NCBI GenBank assembly: GCA_002118135.1
Contig: BDIU01000076.1
Location: forward strand, 62,001 to 126,000
DNA length: 64,000 nucleotides
From: Trebouxia sp. TZW2008
Taxonomy: Eukaryota; Chlorophyta; Trebouxiophyceae; Trebouxiales; Trebouxiaceae
Direction: 5' to 3'
Part shown: one piece after another, positions 48,501-59,480 of the stretch
Layout of the letters: the number at the start of each line of letters is the position of its first letter
Numbering within the stretch: position 1 is the stretch's first letter
The notes under the pieces: generated by a model
The model's database searches: none
What the model saw: only the letters and a program-made list of their open reading frames with translations
Told to the model about the DNA's origin: nothing
Position numbers and translations under genes: made by a program

Positions 48501-49961
48501 TGCCAGCTCCTGCCAGCGACTGAATAGCCGTCTCAGCGACTGCTGGCAGTACAGAGGCCTTGTCATCATGCGCCTCTGGTCTTTGAGTGCTGCTGCTTGT
48601 ACCCTCTAATACTGTCTGCTGAGCGTGTCTGCTGCCTTCCTTAGGATTGCTGATATCTGACAAGCCATCCTGAAAGCAACAGAGTATGTCAGCTACTGCT
48701 GGTGATACTGCTGGTTGTGTTGTCATCATGTGGCTCAGGTCTCTGAGTGCTATTGCTTTCTGCTTCTCCTGCTGAGTGGTAAGATTGCCTGGCAAAGGCA
48801 TGCTGACTCCTGATGATTCCACCTGAACACAACAGAAAATGTCAGCTGCTGCTGGTACTACAGTTGCATTGTCGTCATGCACATCAGGTCTCTGAGCGCT
48901 CCGTAACAGTTTGCTGCTGAGTGGTAAGACCACCTGCTTGGTACTGCTTGAAAGCACTTGCTGATTAGAGACTGACAATGCTGTAGGTCTCGAATGACCT
49001 TTTCATTGCGCGAAAAGGGTCAACATAACCAGAGAAATTGGATATCGCTGTGACTGAACAGTCCCCTGTTGGGTACTTCCTGAAAGCGCTGGCTGACCTA
49101 CAGCCTGACAATCCTGTGTTGTTGCTAGATGCTCAACAGGGATATTGGCATGACCAAAGATGTGTGGGTTTGCTTGGTCCAAACACTTTACAGAAAAAAT
49201 ACCTGTTGTGCATGGCCTGAAGATGTTTGCTGGGCTTCACACTCCTGCATGGCTTTGGCAACTGAGCCTCCAGCCTTCACAGGTGCGTAAGCAATTGCGC
49301 CTGAGGTCAATGCCAAATGTGTCTGCATAGGGCATGACAAGAAGATCATCATACATGCTGACGAAACCAGCACCATAACTCAATTGCAAAGGCTCAGCGC
49401 TTGGCTGCTTAATCAACATTTATGTGCTTTGTATTGATTATTCAGGGCAGTCGGGCTCTTGAGGGGGTCTGGCAGCAGGGCTGGATTGCTTTACCTTATT
49501 TTGAAGCCCTTCTTGCAAGATTTGCCACTGTGCTTGCTTTGTCTTGAGCATCAGGTCCAGCACTCTTGTCCTGCTTGTGAGCTCCTCATGCTGAAGCTCT
49601 AAAACTTCAAGCTGACGTGCCATGTCTTGCACAGCTTGCTGCATCTGATTTTTGCAGGCCTGCACGCAGTACTCCTAACTGCAGCTGATATGCTGCTGCC
49701 ATCATAAGAAATTACGAGACAGCAGAGAGCATTGGACCTGTATCAAGGTTACAAAGAAGTAGAGAACAAAGGAACAGTATTCATCAGATGTAGTCGCCAA
49801 ACATCAGATGTAAAGGCACGAACCTTTTGTTTGTCCCTGAAGCGCTTTTGACTCTGCCTATTCTTGAGGATCCACGCTGCGTCTCGCTTTTCGGGATGAG
49901 GTGCCACGGATGGCTGTCCAGAACTGTCGGCCCCACAAGATGCAGCGCATCCTCCTACCAT
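45528..49961 (-). CDS. bZIP transcription factor with uncharacterised C-terminal region, 9 exons
   Basis: Exons (minus): 49961-49824, 49659-49495, 49322-49203, 48539-48406, 48214-48067, 47875-47741, 47258-47139, 46590-46504, 45722-45528. They join in frame to 413 residues. Basic region at about 31-46 (ILKNRQSQKRFRDKQK) has the N-x7-R spacing that contacts DNA. Exon 2 supplies a heptad Leu zipper (QLEVLELQHEELTSRTRVLD). The remaining 310 residues are helical and Gln/Leu-rich (VSMLKQLLQQVEVQGM, QKQEIVKMRAQFLQQ, FYHEMFAQVWTCEQYARAVV). They resemble the long C-terminal regions of other algal bZIP proteins, but I cannot name a domain. The ATG at 49961 is the first in frame. The intron after exon 7 uses a gcaagg donor. 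Confidence 0.82.
45780..46110 (-). repeat. Three copies of bZIP last exon 5' part
   Basis: Copies of VWTCEQYARAVVVSGPHHV near 46105-46040 (VWMCEQNFQAAAVSEPHHV), 45985-45925 and 45860-45785 (in-frame stop), about 120 bp apart, upstream of the true exon at 45722. Confidence 0.92.
47300..47440 (-). repeat. Copy of bZIP exon 7 5' part
   Basis: The minus strand reads RKQKQEIVKMRAHFLQQK near 47385-47330, a copy of the true PQQKQEIVKMRAQFLQQK, upstream of exon 47258-47139. Confidence 0.88.
47890..47995 (-). repeat. Copy of bZIP exon 6 5' part
   Basis: The minus strand near 47990-47950 reads QRHLLKHHHLN, a decayed copy of QGHLLKYHCLD. Upstream of the true exon at 47875. Confidence 0.7.
48545..48960 (-). 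repeat. Two to three tandem copies leading into bZIP exon 4
   Basis: The unit around cagcagctgac and gcactcagagacctga recurs with about 150-170 bp spacing, giving a continuous but probably non-coding 203-codon frame at 48978-48367. Mostly intron sequence upstream of the exon at 48539. Confidence 0.75.
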
Positions 49962-50746
49962 GGCTGGCACGATACCGGGCAGTGGGTAGAGTGTCAGCTA
50001 GTGATCACGTGCAGTTTCTTGCTGTGCGTCTGCCAGACGTTCACGCCTTTCTGCCGCTTAGCCTGGCGCCATATGTGCCTGCCAGGCCTTCTATGCGTTG
50101 GTTCTGGCGCTGCTCACGCTAAGACTTTGAAAGGAGAGCTTTATTCGTAAAGTGGTTTGGCCGACGAGCCTTGGAGGGAAGAGTGCCACGGTGCAGAACA
50201 AGGGCGTAAGTTGGAGTTTATGGCAGGGCCAGGCATGCTGTGCACCAGTGCAAGCTCCTATGCGCTCGGGCTCGACCAGGCGTCGAGCTCCTAGCCCTGA
50301 CTTCACCCAGATTCTTTTCCACTGTCAGCTCCGAAACCAGACGATTCTTAGGCTGTGATCTGCTGTCTAGCATGCCATCATTAATGGATCAGTGCATTCA
50401 ATGTACCCTGCCGCCTGCTTGACTTGCAGGATCTTCTACAGCTCAATCATCACGCGAGATGTAACAAAAGTTTCGAAGCGACTATCATACCACACTGGTG
50501 TGTGTTGAAATCTTTGCTCTGCATGCATGCAGACGTATCAACCAATGGTAGCAGGTGTGTCATGTCAGACAAAGCCAGCTGTTGCATTTGATATGAGACA
50601 GCTTGCACAAGGATGCCCTTTGCATCATTCAAGGCCAATTGCATGTGTCAAGCCTGTGGCTCAGAATCCACAATTCCGCCTATTGCCCGTGTGTGCTTGA
50701 CCGGACCAACAGACCAAAGGATTTGATTCGGTCACTCCTGCGCTGC
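49962..50746. promoter_or_regulatory. Divergent region between bZIP and hydrolase genes
   Basis: 785 bp between the two start codons. I see no TATA box or repeated operator. No other gene supported. Confidence 0.45.
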
Positions 50747-53700
50747 ATGATCCACCTTGTTGGAGCCAGCAGTTGCAGCTTGACCACGGGAGCTATCGCT
50801 CACCGTTGCAGCGCAGCCAATCATACTGCTTCCTTCGTACAGAACAACCACGCATGCGTGCACCGACCTTGTTGCAGACCGCGCGTATCCAACATAAGTT
50901 CGCTTCGATCGGCGTTTAAGCGCAGCAATACAAGTCGCGCTTGGACAGCCAAGAGCCGGCGCTTATTGACGAGCATGCCAACACGACGATCAGGTTTTCT
51001 TTGGCTAGCAGGAGCTGTCTTAGCCTCATCAATGTTTGTCGGGGCTGCAGAAGCGCAGGCAAGGAATCCAAGCGTCGCATATGATCAGTAGCACCGCTGG
51101 CAATGGTCTCTTTATGCAAAATCCAACCACATGCCATGCCATGCAGGGCCTTGTACCAACAGTGGAGTTCAACGTCCCGTTTGAGCTGAATTCCAAAAGT
51201 GCCACACAAACATCAGGACCAACTCCCACAAGGAGTCCTGTTAACGTCACATTCTTCTACCCGAAAACTGGTACGCAGTGTCACGCAACACCTGCAGGAT
51301 GCCACTGTGCTTCACAATTTAGACACATACCCAGATGTGCTGTCTGTGGCAAGGGGCTGTCACAACTTAAACAGACCGCTCACTTTCAAACCACACAGCC
51401 CCTTGTCAGCGGTTTGTGAAGTTTGTGAACACCTAAGCATGGCTAGGTTTCCACGGCATGTATGCATCTGAGATCTGAAAGAGGACGTCATCGTTTTTCT
51501 GCAGTGCTTGTACGTGGTCACAAGCAAGCAGTAGCAACTGCTCCAGCATGCATGGCCGCTGGCGTCTGTATGCATGAGCAGCCATGCTAGACGGGTATTC
51601 AATCGCCTGAATGAGTAATGCATGTTCCCGCTGGAGTCGATTTTGACCTGCCTCTGGTGATGATGATGAATGGTGCAAACTGCTCTGCCTGGGACCACAA
51701 ACACCTGCTTACACAGCAAGCTAGCGTCATCATTGTCCACACAATGAATGTGTGTTGTAATGTGTGTTCTCAAATCTTTTTAATTCTCACAGGAGTCAAT
51801 CCTGACCTGCCATGGGTGTTGATGATGAACGGCGCAAACTGCTATGCCAGGGACTACAAATACCTGCTCAGACAGCTGGCTGGCTTCATTACTTGCACCG
51901 GAAAGTATTGCACCCCATGACCCTTTAAGACATTTTGCATTGTTGTGTAGGAGTCAACCCCGACTTGCCATGGATTATGATGATGAACGGTGCAAACTGC
52001 TATGCCAGGGACTACAAATACCTGCTCAGACAGTTGGCTAGCAGAGGCTATATGACAGTGTCTCCTACACAGTTGCATCCCCCTCCAGAGAAGTTCAAGG
52101 ACAATGATTTGCTCAAAGGTATGGTATTGCTGATAATTCAGTACCAGTTTGGTGAATTAAACGGTGCTTAGTAAAATGTGTTTGTTTACAAATACTGCCC
52201 ACGTAACTGATTAGCAGGGGCTATCTGGCAGTGTCTTCAACACAGTTCGATCCACTGTCAGAGAATTTCAAAGACAATGACTTGCTCACTGGTACAGTGT
52301 TGAAGTCACTTTCTGCACTAACAAAGCGCTTACTGCTTTGCATGTGATGTAGTCCTGGCTGTCTCTTCTACACAACTGCATCCCTTGCCAAAGAACTTCA
52401 AAGACAATGACTTGCTCAAAGGTTCGAGCTTGTCATAGCTTTGTCTTATACAAACCTGCATCCCCATCAGGGAAAATCGAAGACAGTGATGCGCTCACAG
52501 ATAAGATATGTGCATTGGGTTGGTATTCAGCAATCATTGTGATCTTGTTTGTGAGTGTTTGACTCAAAGGTTCGCCTGAATGTGGCAATGTCTGTGACAT
52601 AGCAGTGATGCCAAGGTTATGCAAATTTCCAACATTTTACAACATGAGGTCTGGTGTGTCTGTTTGTGGGTATGCAGCTTGGTTTTCTTTTTAAATGCAA
52701 GCAGCTGAAGCATGCTGGTTAGCAGAGTCTGCTTAGCTGTATCTTAACACAACCGTAAACCCTGCCATTGAAGTTCAGAAAAAGCTCACATGATATCTGT
52801 GACACTCAAGGCATTTTTGTTGCCTGCAGAGCAAGCTCAGCGCTGTGGTATAACCAGCATTGGTATGGTGACAGGGTCCCTAGTGACTGACCTGCACAAC
52901 CTGCTGTCACATCTTTCCAGTAGCAGCAGTGATAATGCTGTGTTGCCTGTAGAGCAAGGCGATCACTGCGGCAACAGCGGCATGGCTCTGGTGATGGACC
53001 CTGTGATGAAGGACATACACAGCCTGATGTCACACCATTCCAGTAGCAGTAGTCAGCATGCTGTTTGCCTGCAGAACAAGCTGAGCACAGTGACACCTGC
53101 AGCCTTGCTGTGGTGACAGGGTTCACGGTGAATGTTTGATGAATGACATACACAGCCTGCTGTCACACCTTTCCAGTAGCAGCAGTCAGCATGCTGTTTG
53201 CCTGCAGCTCAAGCTAAGCACAGTGACACCTGCAGCCTTGCTGTGGTGACAGGGTTCACGGTGAATGCGTGATGAATGACACACACAGCCTGCTGTCACA
53301 CCTTTCCAGTAGCAGCAGTCAAGGTGCTCTGCAGCCTGCAGATCAGGCCGATCACTGCGACAGGAACAGTATTGCTAATGTGACAGGGTCCATGACAAAT
53401 GACATACACCGTCTGCTATCAGATGCTTTCAGTAGCAACAGTCAAGATGCTCTTCTGCCTGCAGATCAAGCTGAGCACTCTGACAGGAACAGCATTGCTA
53501 TAGAGTCCCCGTGGAAACGCGTCACTCACAATTAGTTGTCAGACCTAGAATCTCACCAGACCCTGGGGCAGTCGCCCATAGCTGTCCTGCCAGCAGAAGA
53601 ACAGGAGGAATGGTTTGATGAAGAAGAAGAACCATAGTGGTCAAGAACGTCTGTACAAACAGCAGCAGTGATAGTGCACTAGTTTTTTTCCTTTTTCTTT

Positions 53701-56700
53701 TTATTGATTTTTGTTAAACCAACATTAAATTGCCTGCAGATCAAGCTGAGCACTGCGACAGGGACAGCATTGCTATGGTGACAGGATCTATGGTGAATGA
53801 CATACACCATTTTCTGTCAGACGCAAAAAACCCTGGTCAAACCCTGGAACAGTCACCCATAGCCACCCCGTCATCAGAAGCCAAGGATGCTTTTAAGAAA
53901 GTCGACCCAAACAACATCGTCTTGGCGTCACACTCGCTGGGGTCCCTGACTGCAATTGACATGCTCACAGGTGAGGGCTTGTTGCTTGGTTTAAATTGCA
54001 ACATCTCATTGCCCTTCCCAGAATAACCCTTTGACCTTTCGCAACAATCCCCTGGCGTCGGTGCTATATCACAGACATCACCACATCAGGGGAACCTTTG
54101 AGTCAAATCCCCTCAATGCGGCCTCAGCGCCTCCGGACCCCCCCGCCCTCCGCCCTTCTTNNCCCCCCCCCCCCCCCCCCCCTCTCCCCCCCCCCCCCCC
54201 ACCCTTTTCCCGCCCTCACTCCGCCTTCACCCAAACTCAATGAACCTGTCAAACACTAGGCAGCATTGATGCTGACACCCTGTAGCATCCTCCAGGAGTC
54301 TCAACCTCTTCATTGTTTCCTCGCTGCTCTTCTGCAAAGGTGCACAGGCTTTGTCTTGAACTATACGCTATAGACAGACACACCTCTAAGCATATGATGG
54401 CAAAACCTGTGTGTTCTCGGCGCAGAACTACAAAGAGTGTCATGTCAGGCAGACAAAAACACTGACTCAGTTTACCGATGCAAACTTCAATGGTATATCT
54501 GTGTTGACTCTGCTCTTGAGCTTACTGAGCTTGTGAACACCACTTGGACCATGCACATGTGCTGCTGCTGCTGCTGCTGCTGCTGCTTGCAGACCCATGA
54601 GATAGTTGTGTTGAGGCGCTACAAGAGGCATGGTAAATTTACAGCTCACAATCGTGATTGATGTGTTTGAACTGCTGTGCAGGCAGATGCAATGACAAGG
54701 ACCTGTGTGGCAACTACAAGGAAATTCTGAATGAGCATGGCAGTCATGCAATCCATGGTGTCATTGCCTATGAGGGCTATTCAGCAGGTTAGTCAGCACC
54801 CGCTCGCTCACTAACTTACTCACTCACTCACTCACCACCCACCCACCCACCCACCCACCCACCCACTCACCCACCCACCCACTCACTCACTCACTCACTT
54901 GATCACTCACTCACTCACTCACTCACAGGAGCCTTTACCTGTCTCCAGCACTCTGCAGGTAAGCCTGCGAGATTACCATGGCAACATATTCATGGCAGTG
55001 TGCAGATGATGTGTTGTGTTCAGCAAAGCCATCCTGATTCAAATGAGCATAGATGCAACTCAAGCGATCAATCAACAAGTTTATGAATCAACCAGTTAAT
55101 CAATCACCAATTCAGCTAGGCTGGCTTCAGCAAGTTTGCCTACTTTGTCATCGGACTGTCATCTGAGCTTGAGTGATAAGCTTCAAAAAGTGAATATTTT
55201 GTCATCGCCACTGGCAACTTTGCATGGACGGCAGACTTGACATTGATTGCACATAGGACATGCTTTGTGCATGCACTCCTTTATTGCCTAACCGTGTCTC
55301 GCACGAAAGCTTTCGCAGCCTTCCAACGAGATAGCTTCAAACGCAGAGCAGCTGTCAGACCATATGCTGCTGCTTGTTGGTGTCCTGTGACGTAAATCAT
55401 GAGCGAATGTACGCCTCAGCTAGTGAGTTAGGTGGATCTGAGGGTGTTTGCAACTGAGATTGTGCTGAAGCTTTCTGCGCTGTCTGCTGCGCTGCCACTG
55501 TCGGTCATGAACGATAATGCACAGGCAGTAATTCCCAGGTCATGTTATGCATGTCTACCTATACACTGTTGCTTCAAAACTGCCTCTCTGAGAATCTGCT
55601 AAAGCCATTTGGGAGACACAATCGGAGAGTGAAGGTAGTGCATGAGTAATACATGTTCTGCTTGCTTCTATTGTCATTTCAATTGCCCATGTCGATTGCC
55701 GTTGATGCTGTGGCAAGTGCTGCTGAGCTCAATATGAGGTACCAAAGGTGTTATTTGCTCAGCAAACTATGGTCTAGTATCTGCCACTGTGCCCTCAGTC
55801 CCAGCAGCTGGCTTGTGCTCCACAATAGGATTGAATAGATGATGATGACTACGCACCATGTCTATGATGGAGCATAGGTTTGGTGCTACGGCTCCATATG
55901 CTATGCTCAGACATCATAGCACATGGATTGGAACGCGTTGTGTCTCCCTCAGGATGACTTGCTCATCAGCAGTCATGCTTGGCAGATGCAGCAGCTTGTT
56001 TCACCTGTCGGGACGTTTTGTTCTCAGCAGACCCTAAAATGCAGAGACTGCAATGTAGCGCTGATTGTTGAAGTCAACCACGAAGTGTCTTTCACAATAT
56101 AACTACAGTGAGTACATTTCTCACAAGACTATGGCAGTAAGCGAAACAGCACTAGGCACTGAACTTATGGTCAAAAGTGGCTGTTCAGATGCCGCTAGAT
56201 TCTCTCACAAGAGCAAGGGCGTTTCTCATCTTCACAACACCAGGGAGATGAGAAAGTGCAGTCGGGCATTAGGTGCTAAAGCCAACATTACAGCACTCTG
56301 TCTCAATGCAACTTCAGCAGTTGGACAGAGGACTGTGGTGAATCCTTTGACAACTTGCACTGCTGTTTCTCACCTCCCTCACGTTTCAGACAAGACGAGA
56401 AACAGCCATGCCCTCTTGTGGTAGTATCATCACAGTTTTATATGTGTGTTTTGCAAATGAAGAATTCTTTCACTGTCCGTTCAAAGCAAAGATATTGTGC
56501 ACTTTTCTTTCTGATTCTGTAGCCTGTGTTGCTTGCAGGTGATGTCTCTGTACCAGACAATGCATTCTGGACCAACAAGACCCTCTGACTTTTGCTTTGG
56601 CTGAAGACAACAAGCAGATCCTGACCTGACTCAAACTAAGTATCCCTTGCAGATGTTGTCACCGTACCAGACAATACATTTCTGAGCTGTATGACTGGGC

Positions 56701-58884
56701 AGTGTAACGAAGAGGCAGAGAAAAGGTTCAAGGAGGTCGGTAACAAGTGTGTCCATTATCTACAACTCGCGGCTTACTTCAAGTGTGTGCTGCTTGCAGA
56801 TGATGTCACTATGCCAGATGACGGTTTTCTGACCTATATGGCTGGGTAGTACAACAAATATGCACAGAAAAAATCACGGGGACAAAGGGCAAGTGTGTCC
56901 AGTATCTAGAACCAGCGGCTTACTTCAAGTGTGTGCTGCTTGCAGATGATGTCACTGTACCAGATAGCGCGTTTTTGACCTACATGGCTGGGCAATACAA
57001 TGAAGAGGCAGAGAAAAAGTTCGACGGGACAAAGGGCAAGTGTGTCCAGTACCTGAAACTGAAGGCTGGCAACCACTACGCCATTACAGACTGGAACCCA
57101 GACACAGCACCAAAGCAGGTAAGCTACATCATCTTGATTCACGTCAGCCGATGCATGTCACCACTATTTTCGCGCCTTTTTGTACTTGAGAGAGTAAACT
57201 CAAGAGTACACAATCAATCATACTGCAATCATACTGCAATCATGCGCAGTGGCTAGCAGCTGGCAACCATTGTGCCATCACAGACTGGAACCCAGACGCA
57301 GCACTAAAGCAGGTTTGCTACATCATTTCGTTCCAATGCCAGCTGATGCATGCATAGTTGCATGGACACGGGACACACATGTCGGCGTGTCCAAAATTTT
57401 GCCCGACACGGTTATACTTAAGGATGATTGCACAATAATGCCATAAAACATTTTCAGTCTGTTTGATGGTGCCAACAACGTCAACAATGTCAGGCAGTGC
57501 CGAACTCATCTCAACATGCAAAAAATGGCTGAAAATGACCGCCTAGATGGCCGTACATGTCTTGCGTAAGACACCCTGAGTCAACCTTAAATGCATGAAA
57601 CCTGGCAGTTTGAGCCTTTTTCAGCATTTTGGAATTTTGAGGCGCTTGCTTTCATGAAGCAATGGGTACATACGCCTGATCGTGTTGAGAGCGCTTACAA
57701 CTGCATGCAAAACGGCAGTGTGATGACATTTAAGTCATATACTACGCAATTTGCCTTACGACACGCGTGTCCACCCGACGCGTGTTGGGCTGTGTCCGGA
57801 AAAAAAGTGCCGTGTCCGGAAAAAAAATGCCGTGTCCGTGCAAGCACGGATGCATGTGACCACTAGCTTGGTGGACCTTTCTTTGCTTGAGAGTGAATTC
57901 AAGACGCAAGGCAAGTGTGTCCAGTATCTGAAACTAAAGGCTGGCAACCATTATGCCATCACAGGTTGCAATCCAGACAGCACCAAAGCAGGTCAGCAGC
58001 CGTACCCTCAAGCACGAGCCAATGCAGGAATGTGACAATCTACATGCTTCATTCTTTGTGTATACGGACGTATGCTTGCATTGTAATACAGCTTGTGACA
58101 CATGCTGCATTCCCTTGGAACTGCACTGCACTGCCTCAGGAATGCTTGCATATGGGCTTATCAGAAACTGCTTGTTGCCAACAGTTGCATGTCAGAAAGG
58201 CACAGGATGGAATGCTGCTGTCAAGCACAACATGACTTACCCTCAAAAAAAAGTAGCAAGAATAGGCAATAGGCCCTGTGTGCCCAATTGCAGAAAGCGC
58301 CTTCTGCAATCAACCTTCCATCAGAAGACCCCAACTTCACCACTACCAGACATGAGCAAGAAAAACGGCTAAAATTCATAGCACAGTACGCTGACGCTGT
58401 GATCAAAGCAAAGCTGTTGCGTGACAAAGCTGCAACACCCCTGTGTGCTGTGCTGCAGAAAGCGCCTTGTGCAATCAACCTTCCTTCAGATGATCCGAGT
58501 TTCACCACCACCAGACATGAGCAAGAAGAGCAGCTGAATTTCATAGCACAGTACACTGACGCTGTGATCAAAGCAAGGCTGTGGAGTGACAAAGCTGCAA
58601 CACCCTTGTGTGCTGTGCTGCAGAAAGCGCCTTGTGCAATCAATCTTCCTGCAGATGATCCGAACTTCACCACCACCAGACATGAGCAAGAAGAGCGGCT
58701 GAACTTCATAGCACGGTACACTGATGCCGTGATCAGGGCTAAGCTGTTGGGAGACAAGGCTGCAGCAGATTTTGTGCTTCATGAAGCGCCCAAAAGCGCA
58801 TTGGTTCAAGCTACAGACGCGAAGCCCGGATGCTTTTCCGATCTAGAAGACCATGGGGTGCAAGGTCAAGTGGCACAGCAATAA
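50747..58884 (+). CDS. Chlorophyllase-like alpha/beta hydrolase with plastid and Tat-type lumen leader
   Basis: Exons: 50747-51073, 51147-51270, 51951-52118, 53740-53970, 54683-54787, 56946-57118, 58294-58884. They join in frame to 572 residues. The leader has a Ser/Arg-rich first part, then MPTRRSGFLWLAGAVLASSM with a twin Arg before a hydrophobic core and AEA-type cleavage site: a bipartite signal for the thylakoid lumen. The body shows the hydrolase order: VTFFYPKTG strand, NPDLPWIMMMNGANCYARDY (oxyanion region), ASHSLGSLTAIDML (nucleophile-elbow Ser), GVIAYEGYSA, DDVTVPDSAFLTYM and LKAGNHYAITDWNP (candidate catalytic His). This resembles chlorophyllase/dienelactone-hydrolase folds; substrate not determinable. 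The last exon carries three in-frame 55-residue repeats (separate entry). Without two of them the protein would be 462 residues. Confidence 0.72.
51625..51895 (+). repeat. Two copies of hydrolase exon 3 5' part
   Basis: GVNPDLPWVLMMNGANCYAR-type copies near 51635 (GVDFDLPLVMMMNGANC) and 51793, upstream of the true exon 51951-52118. The second is almost identical and has a cacag acceptor. Confidence 0.93.
52205..52785 (+). repeat. About five copies of hydrolase exon 3 3' part
   Basis: Copies of the segment encoding TVSPTQLHPPPEKFKDNDLL with donor near 52215-52292, 52352-52422, 52435-52502, 52552 and 52724-52785, progressively decayed. All downstream of the true exon. Confidence 0.88.
52825..53640 (+). 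repeat. Six copies of hydrolase exon 4 5' part, about 125-133 bp period
   Basis: Copies start behind gcctgcag-type acceptors near 52835, 52955, 53076, 53209, 53342 and 53467 and encode versions of DQAEHCDRDSIAMVTGSM. The last also repeats a more distal part (TLGQSPIAVLPAEE). The true exon starts at 53740. Confidence 0.93.
54128..54205 (+). repeat. Poly-C tract with two ambiguous bases
   Basis: Long C runs with nn at 54161-54162 and a Pro-rich spurious frame. Likely a sequencing or assembly weak point inside an intron. Confidence 0.9.
54556..54590 (+). repeat. CTG/TGC trinucleotide run
   Basis: About nine tgc units within an intron of the hydrolase gene. Confidence 0.9.
54816..54927 (+). repeat. 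CTCA / CACC tetranucleotide repeat
   Basis: Alternating blocks of ctca and ccca units immediately after the exon at 54683-54787. This may mark a former exon-edge duplication overtaken by microsatellite expansion, but I see no exon remnant in it. Confidence 0.92.
56535..56940 (+). repeat. Three copies of hydrolase exon 6 5' part
   Basis: Copies of DDVTVPDSAFLTYMAGQY behind gcag near 56540, 56654 and 56801, with stops or frame breaks. The true exon is 56946-57118. Confidence 0.92.
57250..57315 (+). repeat. Copy of hydrolase exon 6 3' part with donor
   Basis: Repeats AGNHCAITDWNPDAALKQ then gt, downstream of the true exon. A further copy (KGKCVQYLKLKAGNHYAIT) ends near 57990. Confidence 0.92.
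57355..57850 (+). other. Possible inserted element between two exon-edge copies
   Basis: This stretch carries repeated gtgtcc/ggacac motifs near both ends (57365-57415 and 57760-57845), including two gtgtccggaaaaaaa units about 21 bp apart. It separates two copies of the exon 6 3' edge. It could be a small non-autonomous mobile element; no terminal repeats or target duplication are clear. Confidence 0.3.
58294..58788 (+). repeat. Three in-frame 165 bp units in hydrolase last exon
   Basis: Units near 58294, 58459 and 58624 encode KAPCAINLPADDPNFTTTRH-type 55-residue blocks with no stop or frameshift across all three. Each is preceded by a tgctgcag or attgcag acceptor. Either the protein has three tandem blocks or only the last is spliced in. 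Confidence 0.92.
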
Positions 58885-59480
58885 GCTGTGTCTCAAGTAT
58901 ATGCTGTCAGATTTAGCTTCTATATCAGCAGATTTTGTGCTACAAGATGTGTCTGGCAGCGCATTGGTTCAAGCAGCTGCTTTCTGACAGCTATCAACTA
59001 TATGCTGTCCAATTTTGCTTGTGTATCAGCAGATTTTGTGCTACAAGATGTGGCTGGCAGCGCATTGGTTCAAGCAGCTGATCTCAAGCCCGATTGCTTT
59101 GCAGACATTGCAAGATCTGAAAGACATGGGGTGCAGGGTCAAGTGGCACAGCCAAAAACTAGCTCATGCAGCTATTTAGTGAGTTTCGAGATTTTGCCAT
59201 TCTAGATCAGCCCTGCTTGCTGTTTGTGTTTGCAGCGTTGTGCTGGCAGATTTTTCGCTAAAAGATGCGCTTGCTGGTACGATGATTTAAGCAGCTGATG
59301 CTAAGCCCGGATGCTTTGCGGATGTCATTGTTTGCTTCTATACATACCAACACCTTTTGCGCTACAATGTGTGCCTTCAGCGTATTGCTTCAAGCAGCTG
59401 ATGCCAAATCAGGCTGCTGTGCAGATGCTCAAAGATATGTGACTCAGGGTCAAATGGCGCAACAAGAGCTTATGTACCTC
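58885..59480 (+). repeat. Four copies of hydrolase last-exon 3' part
   Basis: Copies of ADFVLQDVAGSALVQAADLK near 58931, 59031, 59250 and 59355. The one at 59031 is open to a stop at 59205 behind a tcagcag acceptor and could serve as an alternative C-terminus. Confidence 0.9.

Noticed and set aside
48367..48978. 203-codon frame on minus as a separate protein
   Set aside because: It runs through tandem intron copies upstream of bZIP exon 4, and the exon itself uses another frame.
54031..54243. Pro-rich 70-codon frame
   Set aside because: Product of the poly-C tract with ambiguous bases.
54816..54927. Tetranucleotide tract as a functional repeat array
   Set aside because: Ordinary microsatellite with no exon remnants visible.
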